Positions 46,709 to 59,546 are shown, numbered from the stretch's first letter. The stretch is 64,000 nucleotides of DNA from Ailanthus altissimus (GCA_946807835.1 OX327697.1:13774001-13838000), one strand, 5' to 3'. Notes: generated by a model from the sequence alone, not told the origin. Numbers and translations: made by a program.

Positions 46709-48826
46709 TGTTAATGTGTTTTATGGTATATGCATGTGATTGTGTACATGTTGAAAAAACTAAATATATGTATCATATACACGAATTTTGCAGCGAAATT
46801 AAGCTTGTAATTAACATATACACATGTAACTTAAATCATTAACAACTTAAGATTATAGAAACATATTTTTGATGACCTTCGGTGAAGATTTTAATTTTGG
46901 ATTCTTCCTAGCTTCAACTTTGAGCTCACATTGAAGTGCACTTTTGTTCAATTTTTGTTCACAACAATCTGGTGGGATTGTGAAGCTACAATAGCAGCAA
47001 TTGAATTTTCAGCAATAAGGTTTTTGTTTCTTGAAAGAAAAATAAGAGGAATTCATTTTTCTTTCTCTCTAGTTTTTCTCTCTACACTTTTTTAAAGAAA
47101 AACTCTCAAAAACAAAACTCTCTTCAAATTCCTCTCACCATGCATGATTTTTTCTTTACACTTTGTTAATGAATTATTCAAAATGATGTTTAGGTGTTAA
47201 GCACTTCACAAATGCTCCCAAAATTAATTAAGTGGCCAAAAAAAAAATAATAATAATATTTAGTAGCAATTATACCTTATTAGGTATATGTCTTCCACCT
47301 AAACTAAATTAATAAACAAGTAAATAAAATTTATTATTTATTTAAATAATATTTATTCAATTATTCAAAAAACTATTTGAATAATTAATTTTTTTGCCTT
47401 ATTTGATTTTACTAACATGGTTAATGGGTGAATTCACAGTGTAACTATTTATAGAACAAATTGTACCACTTGTTAACATCTAATTAGTTAACAACTCTTG
47501 TCAACTAATTAAGTGATGTACTTAACATTTAAGTCTAGACAATTGTACAACCCGAGGAACCTTGAAATATATTTTCGGTTTGTTGGAATTTTTAAAATGG
47601 AACTATTCAATCCATAATATTGCCCTAGTGCACAATGAGTACACTTCATATTGTGAGACTTTCTAGGTCCACGCACGAATTGTCATATGGAATTCCTCCA
47701 TACATTCGTGAACGATGTCCCACACACATGTTACGATATTACAAAGCGGCGCGTTAAACTATACAAGTTGAGGTTATAATATATTCGTATAATTCCTCCA
47801 TCATTTATATCTGGGTAGAGCGGAGATATAGATCAACACTGTCAAATCTTCATATGCCCGACCAAAAGCTTATCTCTAAAATTGTATCTCAATAAATAAT
47901 ATTTGCAAACATTTTTATAATATTATTTATCCATAAGGTTAAACTCTTTTATCAGGAATTATTGCTTATGACAATAAGACTTTTTGAAATATAATCTTAG
48001 AGTATTAGGATATATTACTCACCCAAATGAGTTGATGTATCCTATATCTATGCACACCAGACTCCATGAGCATTTGACCATACCCAGCGACACTTAGTGG
48101 TCAGACCATAAAAGGTTTTTTATATGTGTGAAACTAAAGTATGGTAGATTGCTCACAAGCCCACCACGACACTCAAGTTAAAGGATCACAAATACTACTC
48201 AACTCGAAAGACCCTCCATTGACGTCTTTATGAATGTCTATTGGAGGTCTTTGTGAGTCTGTTCAGTATTCAGTCCTTCTGAATATATGTATCTCTATAT
48301 GAGCTTCTGCTAAACTCATAGTCTGCTAAGACTAACCATCTAAACCATTCAGATATAGATATACACCGATCTATATATTTATTAAGGTATTCATTGACAG
48401 ACCAGCATCAGAGAAGATAGATCAGGAACATAATATTTGAGAACATATTTGCATAATGACATTTTAACCACTATTTACAACTATTAGCACTAATAATATT
48501 TGAGTCATTATTAATATATTCTCAGGTTTTTGTTCCATTTTAGACAAAACTCTAACTCTTTAGATATTAATAACTCTTATAACCTAATAACTTTTATCAG
48601 TGTCAACTCTTAGCATTTATAACTCTCAGCGTTGCTAATTCCTAGCACTGATCTAAACTCATTTAAACTAGATCTGAACTCTTTCAAATCATATAATGTC
48701 TGAAACGTTACAAGCATCTTATCATATATAAAATATAATTAGCAATTTAATGAAATGATAATACTATTATAAATATTAAAAAATATTCATACATAAAGGG
48801 ATGACACGTAAGCATAAATCCCAACA
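46709..48826 (-). mobile_element. Copia 5' LTR, 2118 bp
   Basis: In + orientation TGTTAATG...ATCCCAACA, matching the solo LTR at 13756-15902 along its length. The primer site lies on its left. Shared landmarks include TGTACAACCCGAGGAACC near 47544, GGCGCGTTAAAC near 47748, and CACGTAAGCATAAATCCCAACA at the end. The right flank is hAT-derived sequence. Confidence 0.85.
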
Positions 48827-48831
48827 AATAT

Positions 48832-50300
48832 GTCGCATAACATCATGAACTCTTAAGGCTAGCCTGAGGGGTTATTAGATAGTTGTGACTGTGAAGGAAG
48901 CATGCTAGTCTCACTTTTACCCATACTATTACCATTAGATGAACCACATTGTGGTTTACCATGCCATGTACTGTAGTAGGCTTCGTCAAGCCTAAAAAAT
49001 AAATCCTTACTAAGTGCTTCATTTTATCAACTCTTGAACTGTCTTCACTAAAGGGTTTTCCAAAACAAAATCTAACGGACTACATATTGTGTCGTGGATC
49101 AAGTAGAGTACCAATTATCAACATCTTGTTAATCTTTTCTGTGGATTCCCAAAACTTATCAAATTTTAATATTATCTTTTTTGCCATGGATCCCAACAAA
49201 AAGTCAGCACTATACCTCAATTTTGTCAAACGGGAATAATCATGCAAATCTCATTGAATTAGTCAATAGAGGTCACACTTAATGACGCACTGAATTTTAA
49301 TGCCGTTTTATAAAAAAAATTGTAAAAATAACACAAAATGCTCAACGGTCTCTCAATCCCTGGCGACCGGTGGCCTTTGTCTTCTCTTTCCATTTCTTCC
49401 TCTAAAAACTAACTTTTATATAGACCATCCTATCAAAAGTCTTCTAAAATTTCAATGCAGTCGACAACATTAAGTAGGTGAAATTCTACCTAGTTGGCAA
49501 ATCTAACACTACACTCCCCTTACACTCAATCTTCTTCCTTTTCACACAATTCTTAAAGGCTTGTACTGGTTATTCAAAAAATCTAACATATTTAATTGCA
49601 TTGCACATAGAAACCACGTTCATTTACATCATTCAACCCATCTATTACAATTAAGTTGAAAATATGCGTATAAAAATACATATGCATATATTTCTATTCA
49701 ACACCAATATATCCTCTTTTTAACACTTCACTTTCTTAAATAACTTACAGCAACATAGTTGGCATTGGCACTATTAACTATTATGATGAATACTTTCTCA
49801 ATGCCCTAATTTAACAAACAAATCTTCAGCTAATTCTCGGTTATTTCTCTTTTGTGGTTAAAATAAGAGAAAAATTCAAAATTCTTTTATGCAAATGCTA
49901 ATAACTATTTATAAAGTGAGGTATGACCATCGTATATAGCTATGATTATGAATAGAAGTCCAAATATTGTCGATCAAACTTACTCATGGCCCATTAATCA
50001 AAATCTTCAATAAGCCTTTCTCTACAGCACATAATTCAATTACATCTCTTATTATGTTTCTATGGGATGAGATATTAAATCTAAGAGCTATCATACTATT
50101 ATAATAACGAAACCTGCCATTTTTCACAAAATTAAAAAGCAGCTCATCCATCATTACCATTTAACAAGTGCTTGTTGACATATTGCTTAACACGACTACC
50201 CTCCTATTCTTCTCCGATAAATTCTTTACGAAATTTTTTTTACTGTTCATTAATAATCTTCTTTTTGTATTTAACACCTCTTTAAGCATTTTGATATACT
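48832..50300 (-). pseudogene. hAT transposase (zinc-finger BED / RICESLEEPER type), decayed
   Basis: Minus-strand frames in order: MMDELLFNFVKNGRFRYYN and RFNISSHRNIIRDVI (50000-50160); VSLIDNIWTSIHNHSYI (DTWTS-type catalytic block); NHKGE-like; the NA.N..AVSYL block near 49750; LN-IV-DGL-DV near 49640; LDLPTRWNSTY-like near 49480 (Trp codon now a stop); LKFDKFWESTEKINKMLIIGTLLDPRHNM near 49090-49180. This order is that of plant hAT transposases of the RICESLEEPER group. The C-terminal dimerisation domain is missing where the copia LTR begins, and no BED finger is seen. Stops and shifts are frequent. Confidence 0.8.
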
Positions 50301-51164
50301 ATTAGTTTCGTAAAATTATTGAATGACAAGTAATTAGTTTATTACAATGATTACACTTTATTTTATTTTTTATAATTATATTTTTAAAAAAAATATAAAT
50401 ATGCTTTTCGATCTTTGTGTTGTATTTGTGACACAAATTTTCTTTTTTTTTTTAAATTAAGGTATGGCAGATGAAAAACTCTTTCTTGATTAGTTTCATT
50501 CCACCAAGTTTTAGAATTTGATCGTGAATTTCTACAATATTATTAATCTGATCATATATATATATATATTAATCTGCTATTTATAGAAACAAAATAATTA
50601 AGGCATAGATTCAAAACAATAAACAATAATGAACAAAGAACAATAATGCCCATTCATACAGTCAACAATACATGAGATTAAACAATGTATTTTTCAAGTT
50701 AATGTTGGGTGTGGGCTGTGGCAGGTGACCTGTAGGCTGTGGCGGTCCTAGTGGTGGCTGGTTGCATCATTGCGAGTCGCAGGCATGTGAAAATAGCTGT
50801 CACGGGCGGCGAAGATAAAAGGTTGAGCTCGATCAACAGCGCAAAAATAAAAAAATGGAAATATTTTGTTTTTATTTATAATTCAAAAATTTCTCAAACC
50901 TGACCGAATCTAACTCGACCCAACCCATTTAAAACGGAAAAATTTATTCCAAAACAAGTCACGAACCTATGCTCATTCTCTAAACCAACATGAAAATTTT
51001 GGAACGAGTTGAGTCTGATCGCGGACGAAAATAGTGCCTACCACTCTTCCGTTGTATAGCTCAATAGCTTTCTCTCAACATCGCGGAAGGCTTGATAAAA
51101 AGCCTCTCAGAAGCCCCCCTCCTTTTAATTCTTTGTCTGCCATTAAAAATCCCCCCACCCCCCA
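50301..51164. other. PIN upstream region
   Basis: AT-rich to about 50690, with an (AT)n run at 50554-50569. It then holds a GC-richer stretch (50700-50830) of GGCTGTGGC/GGTGGCTGG sequence, and 50890-51030 with low-complexity AACTCGACCCAACCC-like sequence. No gene is seen. This would be the proximal promoter of the PIN gene, only about 0.85 kb from the hAT fossil. Confidence 0.5.
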
Positions 51165-51173
51165 TATTTAATA
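51165..51173 (+). promoter_or_regulatory. Putative TATA element of the PIN gene
   Basis: TATTTAATA lies after a C-rich tract and about 30 bp before a pyrimidine-rich stretch (51180-51300) typical of plant 5' leaders. It is about 375 bp from the ATG. A TGTCTC, the canonical auxin-response hexamer, is at 51221-51226, but it sits in a CT-rich tract and would lie in the leader, so it may be chance. Confidence 0.4.
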
Positions 51174-51323
51174 GCTCTTCACCTCCCTATTCTCTTTGCA
51201 ATTGAAGCCTTCTCCTTTTCTGTCTCTGTCCAAAACTCCCCGGAAAAACAAATCTTTGTAGTGATTTAATCCCTTTTCTCACTCTTTTTTTCCATTTTAT
51301 TGATCTGATCCCTTAAACCCTCC

Positions 51324-51338
51324 ATGAAAATGGGTTGA
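51324..51338 (+). promoter_or_regulatory. Short upstream ORF in the PIN leader
   Basis: ATG AAA ATG GGT TGA, four codons, about 205 bp before the PIN start codon. If the transcript includes it, it could reduce initiation at the main ATG. A possible 3' splice site (T-rich tract then TACAG) at about 51405-51431 suggests that a leader intron might remove it. Confidence 0.4.
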
Positions 51339-51542
51339 TTTTGTTTTTCATTCTGTTCCAGTTATAGTCATTTTACTTGCTCAACCAACTCTTCAAAGTT
51401 CAAAGACCTTTTTTTTTTTCTTTCAATACAGGTATTTGCAGCAAGAAACTGTGGAAAAAAAAAACTACACTTTTATTCCATTATTTGCATAACCACCTCG
51501 CAAAAACCCAACCCACCTCTCAAAATCCAAGAAAAATCAACA

Positions 51543-54243
51543 ATGATCACTGCCACCGACCTCTACCATGTGCTGACAGCCGTTGTGCCACTCTACGTGG
51601 CCATGGTCTTAGCTTACGGCTCTGTCAAATGGTGGAAAATCTTCAGCCCTGATCAGTGCTCAGGCATCAACAGGTTTGTCGCACTCTTTGCCGTGCCGTT
51701 GCTGTCCTTCCACTTCATCTCAACCAACAACCCTTATGCCATGAACTACAGGTTCATAGCTGCAGATACTATTCAGAAAATTATAGTCTTGGTGGTCCTA
51801 GCAATCTGGTCAAGAACCAGTTCCAGAGGCTCTCTTGAGTGGTCTATTACTCTGTTCTCACTCTCTACTTTGCCTAACACTCTTGTTATGGGCATCCCTT
51901 TGTTAAAGGGTATGTATGGAGATTACTCAGGAAGCTTAATGGTTCAAATAGTTGTGCTTCAATGCATAATCTGGTATACATTGATGCTTTTTCTGTTTGA
52001 GTACAGAGGAGCTAGGCTCTTGATTGCAGAACAATTCCCAGATACTGCTGGTTCTATTATTTCCTTTAAAGTTGATTCTGATATCATCTCTTTAGATGGG
52101 AAAGAGCCATTGCAAACAGATGCTGAAGTTGGTGAAGATGGCAAGCTTCATGTAACAGTGAGGAAATCAACCAGTTCAAGATCAGAAATTTTCTCTAGAA
52201 GGTCACATGGTCCTAATTCTGGTGTTTCGTTAACCCCAAGGCCCTCAAATTTAACCAATGCTGAGATATACTCTCTACAATCATCGAGAAACCCAACCCC
52301 AAGAGGGTCTAGTTTTAACCATACTGATTTCTACTCCATGGTGAATGGAAAGAATATGAGCAATGTGAGCCCAAGACAATCAAACTTTGGTAACATGGCT
52401 TTTGATGAAGAGAATGGACTTGGTGTTTATGGTAATGTGAATAGAGCCAATGGAGCTTCTTATCCTGCTCCAACAACTGCTGGCATATTCTCTCCAGTGT
52501 CGGGGCCGAAGAGGAAAGCAAATGGTGCTGAAAACGGCAAGGATTTGCATATGTTTGTTTGGAGTTCAAGTGCTTCTCCTGTATCAGAAGGTGGAATTCA
52601 TGTTTTCAGAGGTGGAGCTGAATGTGGGAATGATCTTGGTGGGGTAGCTCACCAAAAAGGTATAATCACTTATCTTTCAAAGTATTAGCTACTACATATT
52701 GCTTATTTTTGGTTGTTTCTTGCATGTTTTTGTTTTATTGTATTAAGCATGGATGTGAAGCAATTTTGGATTATTCTGTTTATTGGGATAACTGTATATG
52801 TCTTGTTAAATGTCTGTTTCGGACTGGAGAGTTATTTGCTTTATTTTTGTTTGGTGGGTTAAGTGGGGCTTGCTGGATTTTGTTTCTTATTTTGCTTTTT
52901 CACTTTCTTTTATCTTAGTATTGGTTTATTTTTCATACATCTCAAAACGGAATCCTTTGTTTCTTTGGTCTTATGTGTCTCACTTCTGCAACTTTTTCTT
53001 GTTATGTCGTGTTACAGTGTTGTACCAATAACATAGGTTTTTTGTTGTTTAATTCTTCTAAAAGTTCATCTGAGCAATTAGCTTATGTTTATGTTTTTCT
53101 TATATTGTGCTTCTTTCTTTTTGATAAATTGATTAGTATGTTTTGAGTCTTCCATTTTGTTATATTTTATCAGAATTGATTTATTTCTTTCTTGGTGTTA
53201 GGTTATGATGAGTTTGGTAGAGATGAGTTCAGTTTTGGGAACAGGCCTGTTGCGAATGGGGTCGAGCACGAAGGGCCAGTACTTTCAAAGCTTGGTTCTA
53301 GTACTACAGCTGAGCTCCACCCTAAATCTGCTGTTCAAGGTGAATTCAAACCAACCGCTATGCCTCCGGCTAGTGTTATGACCAGACTCATTCTGATAAT
53401 GGTGTGGCGAAAACTCATTAGGAATCCCAACACTTACTCCAGCCTCATCGGACTCACCTGGTCTCTAGTCTCCTTCAAGTATGAAATTCAGTGTCATATT
53501 TTCAGTTAAAAGAAATCTTTTTCTTGGATATCCAAAACATTTATTGTTGGATTTTTGCAGGTGGCAATTGGAGATGCCTGCCATAATTGCTGGTTCAATA
53601 TCCATTCTGTCTAATGCAGGTCTTGGAATGGCCATGTTCAGTCTTGGTAGTTGATGCAGAAACCCTTTCTATGAATTTTCATGTGTAGACGGAAGATACC
53701 AATGACAGTTTTAGCTATAGAAAATGTTTCGTGTTAACAAATTATCTTGATATCTTCAACTTTTATGGGGTTGCAGGTTTGTTCATGGCATTACAGCCGA
53801 GGATTATTGCTTGTGGCAACTCAGTTGCTGCCTTTGCCATGGCTGTTCGATTCCTCACGGGCCCTGCTGTCGTGGCTGCTGCCTCAATTGCTGTTGGTTT
53901 GCGAGGAGTTCTATTGCATATTGCCATTGTGCAGGTAAAAAAAGATGGAAACAAGCCAAATCATGCACAATATGACTTGTTTTAGGTTACTTTTTACCCT
54001 AAGCTACTCAATTTCAGGCTGCGCTTCCACAAGGAATTGTGCCCTTTGTTTTTGCCAAGGAGTATAATGTTCATCCAGATATTCTGAGCACAGGGTACTT
54101 AACTATATGAACTTTGATCATCATCTGTTTCAAATATTTTTGTTGTTTTGATTTGTGTTTCTACTTTAATTTGCAGGGTCATATTTGGGATGCTAATCGC
54201 ACTTCCTATCACTCTTGTTTACTACATTCTGCTTGTACTTTGA
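51543..54243 (+). CDS. PIN: PIN-family auxin efflux carrier, long hydrophilic loop, six exons
   Basis: Exports the anionic auxin indole-3-acetic acid across the plasma membrane; in this family polar placement directs auxin flow. Exons by GT-AG sites and frame: 51543-52659, 53202-53478, 53561-53646, 53777-53934, 54018-54094, 54177-54243, giving 593 residues without a stop. Residues 1-155 form the N-terminal transmembrane bundle ([11 protein letters not shown] 55-65; [11 protein letters not shown] 111-121), about 156-432 a hydrophilic loop, and 433-593 the C-terminal bundle (NPNTY 447-451; [16 protein letters not shown]). The loop carries kinase-type TPRxS sites at 231-235 (TPRPS) and 252-256 (TPRGS); the third is SPRQS at 276-280. 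Oddities are SNAGLGM instead of the usual SDAGLGM and the C-terminus LLVL instead of LLGL. The five-intron layout fits canonical PINs. [13 protein letters not shown] (374-386) suggests the PIN1/SoPIN1 side of the family, but that subclade is a guess. Confidence 0.95.
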
Positions 54244-54620
54244 AAGCTCAAGAGGCAAAGCTGATAATCGAAGAAGGGTAGTTCTAGTAGAAGCACCATC
54301 CATTTTGGATTTTTTTTTTTTTGGACTTGTCTATGTCTAACAGAAGAATATAGAATTTTCACCAACTTTAGAGTGGAGATGAAACTAGGAACAATCTTGG
54401 AGGACCAAGAAGAGCAAGTTTCATTTCATTCCCATTCACACACAAGAATGATTTAAGAGAAAAAAACTAGGCTTTTGAAATTGAAACACAGGAGTTGGGA
54501 GGGCCGAAAAATTATGTTGTCTTTTTTTTTTTTTTTCCCTTTTTAATCTCTGAGCTTATACGTGGCTTATAGCTTTTTGTTGTTCTCTTAATGAAAAGGA
54601 AAAGTGTAGTCTGTGTTCCC
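54244..54620 (+). other. Probable PIN 3' untranslated region
   Basis: Sequence after the TGA contains poly-T runs at 54310-54322 and 54522-54536 and ends near a TTAATGAAAAGG stretch at 54588-54599 that could act as a weak poly(A) signal. The end is not determined. Confidence 0.4.
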
Positions 54621-57344
54621 TCTTTATTCTCTTGCATTTTCAAACGTTTAAAAGGACTTTTTAAACCTCAAATGGAATCTCTATTCAAGGAAAGTCAATT
54701 CAAAGGGCTGATAAAAGGTGGAAACTTTCCAAAAAAAAAAGGTGGGAACGAAACAGTGCCTTGTTTCTTCAGGCTTTGAGACAGAGGGGTCTTTTAACCA
54801 GCTGGAACTCAATTAAAATTGAATATTTTTATTAGATTTATGAATGATAAAATTTGGAAAAGGTTAAGACAGGTCTTAGGCCCGGTAGATTTACAGGGAG
54901 TGCTTGTTTATGAGACGGCAAGTTGGGCAGAGATTTGTGACTAGTTTCAAAGGCTACTTGTGGGAATGTTGTAAGCCTATGATTAGACTTGTAAAGCCGC
55001 GTTTGGCTGAGATGAGTGGCGCTCCTGTCCTTGTGGTTTTGCTTTTTTGTTTTTTTCTGAGAAATTTCAGAATAAAAGAATTTTTGTTTTTTTGGTCTAA
55101 TTTAAATCCAAATTTACCCATCGCCATCACGTCGTGTTGTTCTCACTTCGGTTAGCAGCCGTCGTATACTGTATACAAGTTTCTTAAAAAAAAAAAAATG
55201 GTCCAATAGTTTTACAATTTAATAATTTATCTAATATGAGCAACATAATATGACTATTAATAATTGATCATCTAGGATTTTCATAAAAGAAAAAAAATGA
55301 TCGTCTAACCAGATAAATAAGAAAGGTAATGTTATATTTTTTAAATATTATTTTAATTTTTTTATTTTAAATAATGTGTAAAGTTATATAAAATAGTGTA
55401 ATAATAATTTTGAAAATTATACATTTTACTATAAAATAATTATTTAACACATTAATTTTTAAAATATCATCAATTTTTTTTAGAGTATCACTAATGTTGT
55501 ATTATTGATAAAATAAATAATATTACATCGCAGGACTCCTGATATAAAATCAGAAGAAATATTACACAAGAGATAAATAATTTTATTACGACTCACCCAA
55601 ATTTATAACTCTTGCATGAAAAGATACAAACAAACCCCATAGCAAGGATCACTACTCCATTTAAGGTGAAAAACCTACCTTCAAAGATGACCAATACAAA
55701 CAAAATTCTTTTGAAGTAATAGATCATTTAATTGCACATTGTTAAAAAGTATTTATTTATTATTAAATTATCAAAAAAGACACTTAATAAAGTTTACATT
55801 AAAAATTTACACAATTTAATATTTTTTGACATAAAATAAAATTTATAATTTAATATTTAAAATTTACTGATGTATTTTTATAAACAACATAAAAAGTGAT
55901 GAGACGAGGCTTTCTACCTCTGAATACCTCTTATCTCTAACTGTGAATCCATCTGACAACCCACTTGGATAGTTGAGCAAGTTGGTCTAAAGAGCTCCTG
56001 CTCCACTGTTAGACCTGTTTTTGGTTTCAGCGTGATTTGTGCTAAAATTTAGTTTTATTTGTAAAATAATGACCAAAATTATTAGGACTCTAATAAATAC
56101 AAATTTACAAGACTTCAAGTAACATCAATACATAGCAATCAACTAACTAAATAAATTATTGTGTTTAGTATAAAATTTTAAAATAAAATAATTCGTATCT
56201 ATGGCAAAATAAAATTTGGTTGAGCCTTGTAGAAATAAGATGGTTGTAATGATATAAAGATATGGTGGTGTCTTTCAATAAAAGAAAATATATTAGTTGA
56301 ATATAATTTATTTTTAATTAAAGATATGCTATGGAAATAAGAAAGTTTGAATAAAGTATATGTGTTAATACATAAATATACAAAAAAAAATTCACAAATT
56401 CATACTTTTAAAAGTTTAAATTTTAAATTTTTACAAGTAGAAGTAAAATAATTTTTTTAATATCTAAAAACTCTTATTCAATTGTAATCATATATCATAA
56501 AAAAAAATTTAAAAAAGTTTTGACATTAAAAAATTTTAAAAATTTTTTAACATTAAAAATTTTTTGTTGACCAAATAAAATATACACTTGACAAACATTA
56601 TGGTTATTATGAACAAATTTGGTAGTATAGCTGGATCTGAAAAAGTAAATTTTATAAAAGGTAATGCTAGGATAATATTTGATCATATCTCATATTCTCA
56701 AAGAAGGAAGAATAAGCTAAAAGAAAAGTAAAAGGAAGTGGGATGAATTAAGGGAGTCTTCTGTTAAGGAAACACAAACATTCCATAATTTAAGTGTGCT
56801 ACTTTATAAAAGGCATACATTTTAATTCGCGTGGTAATTACGATGCATGTGAAATTAATTATAATCTTAACCGCGCATATCTAATATCCATCATTTTGTT
56901 TCAATTTTAATTACAATCCATCATTTACTTTTACTAATTCCAATTTTAGTTTTGTTTCGCTTAAATGATATATATGTAAAAAGAAAAGGAAGAAAAAAGA
57001 GGGCTAAGTTAGGACTTAGGTATCATTTGTTCCTCTGTGTATTTTATTGTTATATTTTTTTCTAGAATATAAATATACATAAAGCTTCTATCTACTTCAT
57101 CTAAAAAGAATTTTGAAGCCAAAACTCTTACATTATTTCATGCAATTTGATTAATTGAACCTATGAATACGATAATTTTTTATATTATCTGAAAAATGAC
57201 TATTCTATATCAATCTAATATTTTTTAAATAATTAAATTAAAATAAAAGATGAATTAAAAGTGTATGCCTATCTTCAAATCAAATCTTTAGTTACTGTTT
57301 GTTGTATTATTGTAGGCTATGTGTACAAAAAAAAAGAATAAAAT
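54621..57344. other. AT-rich intergenic DNA downstream of PIN
   Basis: No gene or element is recognised over about 2.7 kb. A short frame at 54904-55155 has no similarity I recognise. 55500-55720 is slightly less AT-rich but unassigned. 56380-56560 is poly-A/T-rich. Confidence 0.45.
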
Positions 57345-58730
57345 TATTAAAATTTGTGCTTACGTGCCATCCCTTTATGTATGAATATTTATTTAATATT
57401 TATACTAGTATTATCATTTTATTAAATTGCTAATTATATTTTATATATGGTAAGATATTTGTAACGTTTTAGACATTATATAATTTGAAAGAGTTCAGAT
57501 TTGGTCTAAATGAGTTTAGATCAGTGTTAACAATTAGCAACGCTGAGAGTTATAAATACTAATACTTGGCACTGATAAGAATTATCAGGTTATAAGAGTT
57601 AGCGATATCTAAAGAGTTAGAGCCTTGTCTGAAATAAGACAAAGACATGAGAATATATTAGTAATGACATGGTTGCAAAGAGTTACAAATAGTGCTAGAA
57701 AATGTTATTATGCAAATATGTTCTCAAATATTATGCTCCTAATCTATCTTTACTGATGCTGGTCTATCAGTGAATACCTTAATAAATATATAGATCCGTG
57801 TATGTCTATATATGGATGGTTCAGATGATTAGTCTTAGCAGATTATAAGTTTAGTGGAAGCTCATATAAAAATATTGGTATTCAGTAAAAACTGAATACT
57901 GAACAAACTCACAGAGACCTCAAATAGACATCCCATAAAAGCCGTTAATAGAGAGTCTTTCGAGTTGAGTAGTATTCGTGGTTTTTTGACCTGAGTATCA
58001 CAGTAGGCTTGTGAGTGATCCATTATACTTTGGTTCCATACATGTCAGAAACTTTTCATGGTCTGACCGATGGGTATCACTAGGTATGGTCCGATGCTCA
58101 TGGAGTCTGGTGTGCATAAATATAGGATCCATCAGCTCATTTGGGTAAGTAATATATCATAATGCTATAATATTGTATTTCAAAAAGTTTTATGGCCATA
58201 AATAGTAATTTCTAGAAAAATAGTTTAACCTTAAGGATAAATAATATCACAAATGTGTTTGAAAATATTATCTATTGAAATACAATTCTAAAGATAAGCT
58301 TTTGGTCAGGCATATGGAGATTTGATGGTGTTGATCTATATCTCTGTTGTACTCAGATATAAATAATGGAGGGATTATACGAATATGTTATAACCTCAAA
58401 TTTTTTAAGAAACAAAACCTTACTGCTAAAAATTTAATTGCCGTTATTTTAACTTCACAATCCAACTGGATTGTTGTGAATCTAAATTGAACAATAGTAC
58501 ACTTCAAGGTGAGCTCAAAGTTGGATCTAGAAAAAATCCATAATTGAAATCTTCACCGAAGGTCATCAAAGGTATGTTTTTGTTATCTTAAGTTATTAAT
58601 GATTTAAGGTACATGTGTATATGTTGATTACATACTTAATTATGCTGGGAAATTCATGTATATGATACATGTGTTTAATTTTTTCAACATGTACACAATT
58701 ACATGCATACACCATAAAACACGTTAACAA
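57345..58730 (+). mobile_element. Copia 5' LTR, sense +, with internal deletion
   Basis: It reads AAAATTTGTGCTTACGTGCCATCCC at the left, matching the sense start of the 2.1-kb LTR but lacking the terminal TGTTGGGA, and ends CACGTTAACA at 58730. It is only about 1.39 kb. The sequence after the GTTATAACCTCAA block near 58390 jumps to the block normally about 740 bp further on, so roughly one third is deleted. The gag of the same family follows in the same sense. Confidence 0.75.
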
Positions 58731-59546
58731 TAACAACTTGTAATGAATGTCAAGATTTGTTAGGCACTATACTTAAAAATCTATCCTTGCAATAACAATA
58801 ATCAAGGTGCTATAACGTTGAATGGTAGTATAGTTTAAGGATTCAATGACAATTAAAATTTACAAAGGTGAACATTAAATGCAAATTCCTTAGACAATAA
58901 GTATAGACTTTGAGTATAGTTTATAAGTAGAGATAATTTGAATCAAAGATCAAGAAGAGTTGTTAGCTTCTTCAAATGGGATGTACCTGCAGTATTTATA
59001 GAGATAATATATCTCTTTAGCGAGACACAACACCTTTTTAAAAGGCCACACTTATTGAAAGAGGTAGATGACTCTTCCAATGGTCACATCCCTAGCTCCC
59101 AACGCTGCAATGCTCAACACTTAGTGCCATGGAGCTAAAAAGGGAAGAATCAAGATGCTCGACTAGGAGCTGTGGCATCTAGTACCCAACGCCGCAGAGC
59201 CCAGGTTTCTGCCTTGGGCGCTGCAAAGCCCAAGGCTGAGTGCTGCAGCGCTTAAGTAGAAACAACTTGAGAATCATTTTTCCCTCACTGTTTGCCTTTT
59301 CTCTTCTCAGCTCTTTCTTTCTATAGATATCATTGATGTGCATTGGTTTATTTGAAATATTCTCATAAATACCAACACTATGTTCTTTGAATTTTGACTT
59401 ACAAGGCCCAAGGTCTTCAACCTACAAGGTATGAAGATCTCAGTCCACTAAAGCCAAAAAAAGGACCTCGACACATTTAACTAAAGAAAAAAAATGTTGA
59501 CCCACAAAAAATTCGTTAACCCAAGGGCACGCTTTTTCACTAATAT
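58731..59546 (+). other. Atypical leader of the + copia, with GC-dyad island 9
   Basis: A TGGTATCAGA primer site is expected immediately after 58730 but is absent; the sequence reads ATAACAACTTGTAATG. Island 9 is at 59095-59252. The last part (59330-59546) leads into gag. No protein similarity is seen. Confidence 0.5.
59095..59252. repeat. GC-dyad island 9, in a copia leader
   Basis: Contains CCCAACGCTGCAATGCTC, GTACCCAACGCCGCAGAGC, TTGGGCGCTGCAAAGCCC and GAGTGCTGCAGCGCTTAAG. Its CTGCAG-centred form is closer to island 4 than to island 8. Confidence 0.6.

Noticed and set aside
51377..51652. Open frame of 91 codons overlapping the PIN start
   Set aside because: It begins at a non-ATG codon in the leader and overlaps PIN exon 1 in another frame; there is no similarity.
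54904..55155. 83-codon open frame downstream of PIN
   Set aside because: It has an ATG and an amphipathic look, but no recognisable family, no neighbours and a low-complexity end. It is too weak to call a gene.
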